From Pseudochryseolinea flava (GTDB lineage Bacteria; Bacteroidota; Bacteroidia; Cytophagales; Cyclobacteriaceae): 64,000 nucleotides of DNA. The DNA is taken from assembly GCF_003286915.1 (NCBI RefSeq), contig NZ_QMFY01000012.1, forward strand, positions 124,001-188,000, written 5' to 3'. Position 1 is the first letter of the stretch; the number at the start of each line of letters is the position of its first letter. Below, piece after piece: positions 28,073 through 36,462 of this stretch. The position numbers and the translations under genes were made by a program. The notes below the pieces were generated by a model. It was not told the DNA's origin, ran no database searches, and saw only the letters and a list, made by a program, of their open reading frames with translations.

Positions 28073-31000
28073 TTATGATTTCACCAGGCGGAATTGATGG
28101 GTTTCGCTTTGATGAACCACTTTGATAATATAAATGCCTCGTTTAAGTTGCATGAAGCTGGATTCGAGTACGTCATTCACTTTGTCGAGCGCTCCATTTG
28201 TATGCAGTAATAATTCTCCTGTGCTACTGCGTAACTCCAGCGAAATAAATGCCGACAACTCAATGCCTTCTGTCACGAGCTTCGCTGTATGTGTCGTTGG
28301 GTTTGGCGCGACGTTCATAAAAATGTTTCGCAGTCGGCTGTCAAGAATGGTAAACACGGATACTGTTGGATTTTTTGCAGTGATACCACTGGATACAGAA
28401 GCGATCTTAAAGGTCACCACTTCGGCAATCTCACGTCTGCTGTCGCTGAGCGGTGTGATGACGAATGACGTTTCATTGCTGCCAGCGTCAACAGGCAACG
28501 TAATCTTACCATTCACAACGGATGGGGTAGTGGTATAATCTGATCCATAACTTGCACCTAACGCATTGGTGACTTGCAATGTAATGTGTTGTTCTGTCGC
28601 CACAGGCGTCGAGAGTTTTAACTGAATGGTTTGATCGCCACTACCTTCAAAGGCAGAGGAAATGATTTTTGCAAAAGAAATTTCCGGTATATCGTTATCC
28701 GTAATGGTCAACGCGAACATGGAAGAGTCACCGGAAACAAATCCGTAACCCGGTTGAATGGTAAAGATCGCCTTTTCGTTGGTTTCGTCGAAGAAGTCAT
28801 CAACTACCCTGATGTCAAAATGCGTTTGAAGTGAATCGCTCTCCAGTGTCACATAAATGGTGCTGCTTAACGAATCTCCAGTTACAACATAGTCTTCGTT
28901 CACGATCGCGTTTCCGGAAATGTGAACTGCAATTGTTTTGGTTGAAGAAAATCGCTTCGAAGAACGTAGTGTTATGCGATAGGTTGATGAGTCTACTTCT
29001 GCAACGGCGGCTGCTGCTGAAACGAAATTAATGCGAGGTGCTGTTAAGGAGTATCTCGTGATTACTGGAAGATGATCGGAAGTTGTGTTGCCATAGTTAG
29101 GTATCGTGCCAAAGGGAGTGATAATCGTCGCCGCGCCGTCGATGTATTGCGTGTGCATCTCGTTAGAAATAATTTGATGGTCGATAACATCGTTGAAGCT
29201 TACGGTGGATCTTGCACCCGCTTCACTTAAGACTTTAGTAACGGTTGAATAGCGCGCCGTGTCGTTCACAAATGCTTGATAGGGCGATTGTAGTCCTGAT
29301 GTGATCGATTGATCGAGGTCGTCATTCAAATCACCGAGGATAATAAAATTCGTATTTGCGAAGTGCGTATCTAACGTGTCCTTAAGTACCGCAGCGTCAT
29401 ACAGTCGGCGTGCGTGGTCGGCAGGAGTAGAGCCCGATTTTGCATGGATATCAATCAATGATACTATCGTTTCTACACCGCTGATATTGATGGACGCCTT
29501 CAACAAAAACGGAAGTCTTCCACTGGAATAAAAACTGCTCGCACCGCCTCCAGGATAGCCAGGTAGAAGAGATGCATCATAGAGGCGCGCAGAGTCATAC
29601 AGATTTTCAAATAATGCGCGTGAGGAAAGTGCGCTTACTGTTAATGTGTCGTAGATGTAGCAAACCTTCTGTGGAGGAAAGTTGCTGGGCCCATCAAAAG
29701 AGTAGGAGAAGCGATCGGAACAGACACCTTTGTAGTGGCCAAGTTGACGAACCAATGCAAAGAACGACGAGTCATCGGATATTTCTTGCACAGCAATGAT
29801 GTCGGCCTGCAATGAATCTAATACTTGTTTTACGTTTGCTAACTGTAATGCTTCATCAGCTGGTCCATATTCCTCTGGATAATCTTCTCGCGTGGCACCA
29901 AAGAATTCGAGGTTCCAATTTACAATGTCAAGTGTTTTATGTTTCGGGATTGTATCTGATGGGACAGTAGGTTCGTCAGCACCAGGAATGTCAGCGCGGA
30001 AACGCGGCAGAAGTTGTGCGTTGGATCGGAACCTTCCGACAACACCTGTGATATCGACAATGCCCTGTGGTTTGGTAAGCCCAGGGATGTCCGTGTCGCC
30101 ATCAATTCGTAAATCGATCGACGTTGTGTCGTTTGTGATAATCTCTGTGCTCTGCGGATAAAAAACAAAATTTGTGTTGACAAGCCTAACGTTTCTAACC
30201 GTTACCAATTGTCCTTCGTGTGCAGCTAATGCGGACGGCGAAATTACCTTTGGTGCTCTGATAATTTGCGGGCCACCAGCGTCGGTGAAAATGATGTTGC
30301 TTCCACTGATCTGTACTTGATTATTAAACACGCCAATAGGGCCCGTTACAATAATTGAGTCGCCGATCTCAACCGAAGATGCCATCGTGTAATCGAATAC
30401 AGGAATGCCGCCTGTGACATCTTGGATATAGGCTGGGTTGCCGTGTTGGTTTGCAACGGTGATCCTACCCGCCACCGTCACACGTGTTCCAATAGGCTGA
30501 GTGCGTGCTGCTGCAATAGGAATGATATTCGCAGCCTGAACAAATCCGTTGCCGGTTAAGCTGATCGACCTCTGTACATCGTCACTGACGTGAAGTATCG
30601 AATCGCGTGTGAGTCCATTTCTCGTGGGTGTGAACTTTACAACGATGCGGCCGCCAGTAGGTAGCAGCGTAAGTGAATTTGAAAACGTAACGCCATCAAC
30701 GGATATGCTAAACTCGGAACCGAAGGTAAAAACAGCAATGGAGTCGGGGAGATTTTTTCCGGCTACATGATAGCTTAATGTGTCTGATGAGCCGACAATC
30801 ACATCTCCAAAATTTAAGGATGCCGGTGAGAAAGTGATGGCTGTTGTTCCAAGATCGATGCCAATGGGTGTAATACTGAAGTCATCAATACTTAGGCCGT
30901 CGTCAGCGCCGCCAGCATTGAAGTCATTCCAGCGAATAAAGAATTTTGTACCCGGTGTTATTGTAAGTCCATCGATTGTCGTTATAAGAACAGTGCTGCT

Positions 31001-31540
31001 GAGCGAGTCGTTGCCATTCAATGCTCCGGCAGTGCCAGTAGAAATCGGACCATTAAAGTCAAGTGCGTCGAGATCGGACCATGTTCCGGTGGTCAACGAT
31101 GTAGCATCGAGACTGTATTGAAAATCAAGGCGGTCAATTCTATTTACCGCGCCGAGTCTCCACTGTTCACCGCGATAAGAAATTTGTAGCGCGTTGATCA
31201 CGGTGCCAGTATTGTTGACAAAGCCAGCGCCAACAGTGGGAATAAGTGATCCCGATTGCAATCCTCCAAAGGATCGCTCGCCGTTTGTTCCGAAGCTATA
31301 AGTGTTCCCCGCATTGGCACTGCCCGTCGATGACGCATACGTCGTGTTAGCATTCGTTCCTGACTCTACCGCAACCCAACCGTGTGGAAATGTCGAAAAA
31401 TCATTGGTGGTACCTGTGCTTAATAGTGAGTCAAAGTCTTGACGGTACGAAGCATTGATTTGAAACAAACTGATCTGAGCGTGAAGATGTGATATCGTTG
31501 CGCACAAAAACAAGAATAAGAAACTGTAGTGTAGTCTCAT
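28073..31540 (-). CDS. T9SS-exported endonuclease/exonuclease/phosphatase multidomain protein
   Basis: A secreted 1155-residue protein. The signal peptide (MRLHYSFLFLFLCATISHLHAQ) precedes a beta-sandwich like choice-of-anchor modules and an ASPM/Hydin-like Ig domain (TFSPASLNFGDVIVGSSDTLSYH). A DUF5689/OB-like domain comes next (TVAGRITVANQHGNPAYIQD). The EEP hydrolase domain has readable active-site blocks: IVNWNLEFFG, DIIAVQEISDD, DIHAKSGS, ILGDLNDDLD and SDHLPVITRY. Calx-beta-like repeats follow (about 870-1075). A T9SS sorting tail (NPTTHTAKLVTEG through RGIYIIKVVHQ) ends it. It is probably an extracellular nuclease or phosphodiesterase for DNA scavenging; the exact substrate is not known. 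Confidence 0.9.
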   Translation of the reverse strand: MRLHYSFLFLFLCATISHLHAQISLFQINASYRQDFDSLLSTGTTNDFSTFPHGWVAVESGTNANTTYASSTGSANAGNTYSFGTNGERSFGGLQSGSLIPTVGAGFVNNTGTVINALQISYRGEQWRLGAVNRIDRLDFQYSLDATSLTTGTWSDLDALDFNGPISTGTAGALNGNDSLSSTVLITTIDGLTITPGTKFFIRWNDFNAGGADDGLSIDDFSITPIGIDLGTTAITFSPASLNFGDVIVGSSDTLSYHVAGKNLPDSIAVFTFGSEFSISVDGVTFSNSLTLLPTGGRIVVKFTPTRNGLTRDSILHVSDDVQRSISLTGNGFVQAANIIPIAAARTQPIGTRVTVAGRITVANQHGNPAYIQDVTGGIPVFDYTMASSVEIGDSIIVTGPIGVFNNQVQISGSNIIFTDAGGPQIIRAPKVISPSALAAHEGQLVTVRNVRLVNTNFVFYPQSTEIITNDTTSIDLRIDGDTDIPGLTKPQGIVDITGVVGRFRSNAQLLPRFRADIPGADEPTVPSDTIPKHKTLDIVNWNLEFFGATREDYPEEYGPADEALQLANVKQVLDSLQADIIAVQEISDDSSFFALVRQLGHYKGVCSDRFSYSFDGPSNFPPQKVCYIYDTLTVSALSSRALFENLYDSARLYDASLLPGYPGGGASSFYSSGRLPFLLKASINISGVETIVSLIDIHAKSGSTPADHARRLYDAAVLKDTLDTHFANTNFIILGDLNDDLDQSITSGLQSPYQAFVNDTARYSTVTKVLSEAGARSTVSFNDVIDHQIISNEMHTQYIDGAATIITPFGTIPNYGNTTSDHLPVITRYSLTAPRINFVSAAAAVAEVDSSTYRITLRSSKRFSSTKTIAVHISGNAIVNEDYVVTGDSLSSTIYVTLESDSLQTHFDIRVVDDFFDETNEKAIFTIQPGYGFVSGDSSMFALTITDNDIPEISFAKIISSAFEGSGDQTIQLKLSTPVATEQHITLQVTNALGASYGSDYTTTPSVVNGKITLPVDAGSNETSFVITPLSDSRREIAEVVTFKIASVSSGITAKNPTVSVFTILDSRLRNIFMNVAPNPTTHTAKLVTEGIELSAFISLELRSSTGELLLHTNGALDKVNDVLESSFMQLKRGIYIIKVVHQSETHQFRLVKS

Positions 31541-31826
31541 GCTGCATTAGGTTAATCGTATGGAAATCTAGGCAAGGCATATGACAGCAATGTTTCCGTC
31601 ACGTTATCGAATCGTGCAGAAAGATACAGTCAAACGTTAGTCAGATGCCTTTGCTAAAACACACGAAGATAAAGCGACACCCAACGATTGCCGAGGTGAA
31701 GCCAACCCGATTTACGAGGGTATTTTTCCGGTCACCAGCAATCCCCAATTTCCACGCCCCAACACCCAAGACCTAATACCTAATGCATGTGCTAATGCTG
31801 TTATCGATGCCGTTGAATTGACATGC

Positions 31827-31868
31827 CGTAGATCTAACGTGAATGTGTATCTTCGCGATAGATCTACG
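31827..31868 (+). promoter_or_regulatory. 10-bp inverted repeat flanking a -7-like box
   Basis: CGTAGATCTA (31827-31836) and TAGATCTACG (31859-31868) form a perfect inverted repeat separated by 22 bp. The box TATCTTCG (31848-31855) lies between them. The right arm ends 5 bp before the start codon of the lipoprotein gene. It could be an operator or an mRNA stem that hides the start. The rest of the 31541-31873 gap shows nothing recognisable. Confidence 0.5.
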
Positions 31869-31873
31869 TTTGT

Positions 31874-32776
31874 ATGAAAACAATCCTTTACGGTGTCATT
31901 TTTACTTTTCTACTTTTTGCTTGTAGGCGAAGTAATGAATCAACGACGGCTGCGGATTCGACCGGATATGATTCCTCGGCAACAAATGCAGGTGCTCAGC
32001 AACTTACCATGAAGCAGTATGATGCACGTCTCACGGCATTGCCAATAAAGCTTTCATCTTCGGGAGAGGGGCTGGAAATTTTCAAAGTGAACTTCAACAA
32101 GCAAAATCCGGTATCATGTGATAGTGCGTTCGATCGTTATTTGATTTTTCAGTCGGAACTGATCAATACGCTCCAACAGCAACTTGAGGCACGTGCCGAC
32201 TACGAGGTGTTGGCGAGCTGGTCTGAAGAAGTAAAATTTTCGGAAGCGACTCAGGCTTATATCGATTCACTAGCGCAAAATGCATTGCGAATGACACAAG
32301 AAGAGGGTGTTACGTTTTTAGATGCGGAGCCCGAAATGATCAAGCGCGAGTTTCATCCGTTTATGTCGCCTGCGGGAAAAGATTACATAACGCAATGGCA
32401 AATTGAAACGGAACATCCTTTTGCGATTGATGCAGGCTTCACGATTTCTGTTGAACAACTTATTGATCGATTGGTTTACTGGGACAGCTTCCTGGATAAG
32501 TATTCTGGCACCATATTTCAAAAAGAAGTAGAAGCAAAAAAGAACGCTTACTTATACTTTCTCTTGATCGGAATGGACAACACACCGGCATTCGACTATG
32601 GCGAGACGGAGCGTTTAAGCGATGAGTTTAGGAATGCCTATGTTAACTTCGTTGGCAAATATCCACCGTCGAAAAGCAGATCCGTTATTGAAGAATACTT
32701 GAAGTTGTTAACGTCGACCGATTTCAAAAAGACCGAAGCCATCGACAAGTTCGTCGACCGTTACAGCAATTTTTGA
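31874..32776 (+). CDS. lipoprotein of unknown function
   Basis: Not recognised with confidence. It is 300 residues, with a lipoprotein signal MKTILYGVIFTFLLFAC (Cys at 17). A short Ser/Thr/Ala-rich linker precedes a mostly helical mature part (FDRYLIFQSELINTLQQQLEA, EQLIDRLVYWDSFLDKYSG). No catalytic motif is evident. It is weakly reminiscent of DUF3829/YiiG-type periplasmic lipoproteins. Transcribed alone, with an inverted repeat over its promoter. Confidence 0.75.
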   Translation: MKTILYGVIFTFLLFACRRSNESTTAADSTGYDSSATNAGAQQLTMKQYDARLTALPIKLSSSGEGLEIFKVNFNKQNPVSCDSAFDRYLIFQSELINTLQQQLEARADYEVLASWSEEVKFSEATQAYIDSLAQNALRMTQEEGVTFLDAEPEMIKREFHPFMSPAGKDYITQWQIETEHPFAIDAGFTISVEQLIDRLVYWDSFLDKYSGTIFQKEVEAKKNAYLYFLLIGMDNTPAFDYGETERLSDEFRNAYVNFVGKYPPSKSRSVIEEYLKLLTSTDFKKTEAIDKFVDRYSNF

Positions 32777-32931
32777 TGTGAGTTAGTTGTGTTTACAGTA
32801 GCGCCATCAATAAATTTTATTGTTGTATAACTTCATAGAATGGCTGTGAGTAACAGCAAGTTGAGTGCTTAGAATTATTCCAAATCACATTTTTCTTTTG
32901 TCGACTGTAGGAACTTAAGAAAAAATCCGTT

Positions 32932-33104
32932 TACCTTTGTCTCATTATGAATACGCCAATGTTCCATTTCGCCGCAATGACGCCGCTTCGCAAGGATGTG
33001 AAGTGCGTAATTATTGCCCGGGACAAGATGGTGTTTGTACGATGATAGAAAAAATACAAACAACGATATCGAAAGCCTGGGCCTCATACCCAGGCTTTTT
33101 TTTT
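32932..33104 (+). ncRNA. candidate small RNA or leader-peptide attenuator
   Basis: A perfect -7 box TACCTTTG (32932-32939) is followed by a ~150-nt GC-balanced segment and a strong terminator at 33072-33104. A 32-codon open frame (ATG at 32947) begins about where transcription should start, so it would be nearly leaderless. The terminator ends only 20 bp before the DinB-like gene, so the segment could be either an independent sRNA or an attenuator for that gene. No Rfam class is recognised by eye. Confidence 0.45.
33072..33104 (+). terminator. strong rho-independent terminator
   Basis: AAAGCCTGGG pairs with CCCAGGCTTT over a 7-nt loop and is followed by a run of T (to 33104). It lies upstream of, not after, a protein gene. 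Confidence 0.9.
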
Positions 33105-33123
33105 GATTATTACTGAACAACAA

Positions 33124-33708
33124 ATGACCCTCGAACATATTCTCATTAACCTAAAACGCGAACTCATCCGCACTTTCGCAGTCGTGGACGAATGGTTCGA
33201 CAAAGAGCACTCGTTGCATTGCTATCGTCCCCAAAATGGCGGATGGTCTGTGAGCGAAGTGTTGGAGCATATCTCCCTCACCACGCAAGACCTGTTAGTA
33301 CTCGTAGAAAAAGGAAAACAAAAAGCGCTTGCTAAAAGCAGCGATGAACAAGCATTGAAGTCTGCAGTTGAAAACTATTCACTCATGAAGGATGGCTTTC
33401 AAGAAATTGCGAAGCCTGGAACGTTTCAATGGCATAGACCAAATCATCATGCGCCGTCGGGAAAAGAATTGCTTACCGATGTACGCGCAAAGTGGCGTGA
33501 CCAATTGCTGCACTGCCTTTTAACCTTGGACCAACTACCCAATGGTGAAGGGGCGTTGCATCAAACGACAATGACTGTTAACAATCTGGGCAAGTTGGAT
33601 GTGTATCAATACTTATATTTCTTGGCGTTACACGCACAACGTCATATCATTCAATTGAAAAAGATTGAAGATGAATTCAGCAACGCTGATGTCAATGTAA
33701 ATGCTTAA
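33124..33708 (+). CDS. DinB-like family protein
   Basis: A four-helix DinB/YfiT-like metal-binding protein of 194 residues. The features seen are the N-terminal helix with GGWSVSEVLEHISLTTQDLL (metal-ligand His in helix 2) and the C-terminal HAQRHIIQLKKIE, with two more His residues. This superfamily includes bacillithiol- or mycothiol-dependent transferases and damage-inducible proteins. The precise reaction cannot be read from sequence. The ATG at 33124 is preferred; the TTG at 33103 lies within the terminator T-run. Confidence 0.82.
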   Translation: MTLEHILINLKRELIRTFAVVDEWFDKEHSLHCYRPQNGGWSVSEVLEHISLTTQDLLVLVEKGKQKALAKSSDEQALKSAVENYSLMKDGFQEIAKPGTFQWHRPNHHAPSGKELLTDVRAKWRDQLLHCLLTLDQLPNGEGALHQTTMTVNNLGKLDVYQYLYFLALHAQRHIIQLKKIEDEFSNADVNVNA

Positions 33709-33741
33709 AAGAATTCAAGAATACATAGCGCATGTTAAGCG

Positions 33742-33786
33742 AAAAGGCTGTTGAAAAAGAAATTTGGAAGCAGCCTTCTTTTTGTG
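33742..33786 (+). terminator. terminator after the DinB-like gene
   Basis: AAGGCTG (33744-33750) pairs with CAGCCTT (33771-33777), followed by CTTTTT-type sequence. It ends the transcript just before the repeat array. Confidence 0.7.
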
Positions 33787-33819
33787 TTTAGTAACATCAA
33801 TGCAACGCACCCTCGTAAT

Positions 33820-34390
33820 CGCTACCTACCGTTTCCACCCATTTCAATCCGTGGTTAATTGCACGATGGCTTTGTGTTCGTTAACGTTTCGCACTACCTA
33901 TCGTTTCCGCGGAATTCAATCCTCAGTTAAACCGCACGATACTTCTTACGTTTCCGCAGATTTAATCGCACGATGGCTTTGTGCTTGTTGACGCATTCCG
34001 CTACACACCGTTTCCGCGGATTTCAATCCGCGGTTAAACCGCACGATACTACTTTCGTTACGCAGATTTAATCGCACGATGGCTTTGTGGTTGTTGACGC
34101 ATTCCGCTACACACCGTTTCCACGGATTTCATTCTGCGGTTAATCGCACGATGCTTTGTGTTCGTTGACGTATCCGCTACACCGTTTCCGCGGATTTTAA
34201 TCCGCGGTTAAACCGCACTATGGTTCTGTGTTCGGTGCCGTTTACGCTACACACCGTTTCCGCGGATTTCAATCCGCGGGTAATCGCGCGCCAATCCGCA
34301 CGATGGCTTTGTGGTGGTCGATGTTTTATACTACGCACAGTTTCCGCAGATTTAATCGTACAACACTGCACACCGGTTCCATAGATTTAT
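33820..34390. repeat. degenerate palindromic tandem array (about 9-10 units)
   Basis: Units of about 50-85 bp repeat through this gap. Each has a GTTTCC core leading into CCGCGGATTTCAATCCGCGG (8-bp stem, short loop) or a degraded version, then GGTTAAACCGCACGATGGCTTTGTG and a GACGCATTCCGCTACAC-like tail. Cores occur near 33831, 33903, 33950, 34009, 34115, 34182, 34255, 34339 and 34375. Short open frames here are products of the repeat. No gene is seen. Confidence 0.85.
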
Positions 34391-34412
34391 TCGCATTATG
34401 AAACTCACGATC

Positions 34413-34443
34413 AAAAAAAGCCCGGAAGTTATTTCCAGGCTTT
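34413..34443 (-). terminator. terminator of the ammonium transporter gene
   Basis: AAAGCCCGGAA pairs with TTCCAGGCTTT. On the minus strand it is followed by a T-run (A-run 34413-34419 on the plus strand), 22 bp after the amt stop. Confidence 0.8.
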
Positions 34444-34465
34444 CGCTATAGTCATCGAAAGATCT

Positions 34466-35800
34466 TTACTTCGCAGAGCTCAAGTCTGTTGAGTAAAGTG
34501 TTTCTTCTACTTCTTCTGTTTGATATGCTTCTTGTTTATCGGACTTCACAAGGAGCGGTGAGATGAGATCTGTAATTTTCATGATGATCATTGATCCTGC
34601 AAAAACAAACACGACCACAACGATCAACGCTTGCACGTGAATAAAGAAAAGGGGAGAGTTCCAGTTAAAGAACAGCCCGTCACCTGTTGCATTACCGTAA
34701 ACTTTTGTATTGGCGAGAAGGCCTGTCATCAACATTCCAACAGCACCGCCTACGCCGTGACAAGGGAATACATCGAGCGTATCTTCGAGTGATGTCTTAG
34801 AAGTTTTCCAACTTACCATGATGTTACTGATTAAGCTCGCGAATGTTCCGATGAACAAGCTTGAAGGAATCGTGACAAATCCTGCGGCCGGTGTAATGGC
34901 AACGAGTCCTACAACAGCTCCGATACAGAAGCCAAGTGCGGAAGGTTTTTTACCTCTTACGGCATCGAAAAGAATCCAAGCAAATCCAGCAGCGGCAGAA
35001 GCCGTGTTGGTAGTAGCAAACGCCGCAGCGGCTAACGTACCTGCGCTCATCGCACTACCAGCGTTGAATCCAAACCATCCGAACCAAAGCAAGCCGGTGC
35101 CCAATAGAACATATGGAATGTTTGCTGGTTGTACGTGTGTCTTTGCTTCATTTCTCGTGCGCAAGTAGATCGACGCAGCAAGCGCTGCAATACCGGCCGA
35201 CATGTGCACCACTGTTCCGCCCGCGAAATCAAGCACGCCCCACACGGCCAAGAATCCTTTTGGATGCCATGTCCAATGTGCTAATGGTGAATAGATGAAG
35301 ATGGTAAATAGAACGAGGAAAATGATATACGATTTGAAACGAACGCGCTCTGCGAATGTACCTGTGATGAGCGCCGGTGTGATGATTGCAAATTTCAATT
35401 GAAAGAATGCGAACAACACGAAAGGAATTGTCTTCGCGCCGCTCCAAGGTTCATGTCCTAATACATTTTGAAACATGAAATGTGAAAATGGGTCACCGAT
35501 AAGTCCGCCTTGTGAGTCGCCGAAGGCCAAACTAAAACCAACAACAATCCAAACGACGCCGACAACACCCATCGCGATGAAGCTTTGGAACATCGTGGTC
35601 ACAACGTTCTTCATGTCGATCATACCGCCATAAAAAAAGGCGAGTCCTGGCGTCATCAATAATACAAGTGCCGACGCTGCAAGCATCCATGCAATATCTC
35701 CCTGATCATAGGCCCCTGCGAAGGGCGCTTCAGCAGGCATAAAAACTCCTGCAACGCTGACGGCTATCAGCAACAAGAGAAAGATTAAAGATTTTTTCAT
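34466..35800 (-). CDS. amt: ammonium transporter (Amt/Mep/Rh family)
   Basis: An inner-membrane NH4+/NH3 channel, 444 residues, with an N-terminal signal-like helix and about 11 membrane helices. Family landmarks are present: WMLAASALVLLMTPGLAFFYGGM at the start, AHWTWHPKGFLAVWGVLDFAGGTVVHMSAG with the first pore His, and PCHGVGGAVGMLMTG with the second. Length is normal. No glnK/PII gene lies next to it, unlike many amt loci, so regulation by PII would have to come from elsewhere. Single gene with its own terminator. Confidence 0.95.
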   Translation of the reverse strand: MKKSLIFLLLLIAVSVAGVFMPAEAPFAGAYDQGDIAWMLAASALVLLMTPGLAFFYGGMIDMKNVVTTMFQSFIAMGVVGVVWIVVGFSLAFGDSQGGLIGDPFSHFMFQNVLGHEPWSGAKTIPFVLFAFFQLKFAIITPALITGTFAERVRFKSYIIFLVLFTIFIYSPLAHWTWHPKGFLAVWGVLDFAGGTVVHMSAGIAALAASIYLRTRNEAKTHVQPANIPYVLLGTGLLWFGWFGFNAGSAMSAGTLAAAAFATTNTASAAAGFAWILFDAVRGKKPSALGFCIGAVVGLVAITPAAGFVTIPSSLFIGTFASLISNIMVSWKTSKTSLEDTLDVFPCHGVGGAVGMLMTGLLANTKVYGNATGDGLFFNWNSPLFFIHVQALIVVVVFVFAGSMIIMKITDLISPLLVKSDKQEAYQTEEVEETLYSTDLSSAK

Positions 35801-35990
35801 AGTGGCTTAAAATTCTGGTTGTAGTACCTCAAAAATCCGTTTTTTTAAGCAATGGTGGGTCTGTGCGAATGTGTTTTTGAGATAAAGTCATCGAAAACGT
35901 TTGAGATACGTAGAAAATTTAATCAACAAGCCAAAATCTTGTGATTTTTTGAAAGAATTCAAAAGACGGGCAGCCTTTAAAATGAATAAT

Positions 35991-36221
35991 TCAGGTTGTA
36001 TGGGTCTTTTTTACGGTCATTTCGCCAACAAAACCATCTTTAAAGGAGAATAAGGATATTTTTCGAACTACTGCTTTATATTTTTTGCCATTTGCCAGCC
36101 TAATCATCACAAAATCGCCGCTGCTAATGTCCCATGCCGATTTTGCCGCAACACGACAGTCTACTTCTTCATTTTTCATAAAGAGGTCACTAGCATCCCG
36201 TTCGAGTTGATACCAATACAT
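35991..36221 (-). CDS. small hypothetical protein
   Basis: A 76-residue soluble protein, not recognised. It is mixed alpha/beta, beginning MYWYQLERDASDLFMKNEEVDCRVAAKSAWD, with a beta-rich centre (DFVMIRLANGKKYKAVVRKI) that could form a small barrel such as PilZ- or SH3-like folds. This is inference only. It is the sole plausible frame in the stretch between amt and the next secreted protein. Confidence 0.5.
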   Translation of the reverse strand: MYWYQLERDASDLFMKNEEVDCRVAAKSAWDISSGDFVMIRLANGKKYKAVVRKISLFSFKDGFVGEMTVKKTHTT

Positions 36222-36462
36222 TCTTTTGATTGTGTGTGGGGTTTAAAGTTAAAAGTTAAAGGTGGAAAGTAGAACGTTCGTTCATGCCTGGTAGACGTTG
36301 ACCTTTTGTAAAAGGGTTTGAAGTCGATCATCGATCACCCATTTTTGACAGCTCATCTCCAATTGCCCACACGATATTGATCAATAGTTGCCGATATCTT
36401 ACACGCTGTAACTCCCATACGATGTGTTGGATATATTTACTTTTCTTTTTAACAACCCCAAA

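Noticed and set aside
33764-34371. Short frames at 33764-33991 (+) and 34177-34371 (-)
   Set aside because: Both are translations of the palindromic repeat units (for example repeated RFRGIQSS and GLKSAETV) rather than genes.
33820-34390. Possible CRISPR array
   Set aside because: Units vary in length and sequence, there are no constant repeats with unique spacers of fixed size, and no cas genes are near.
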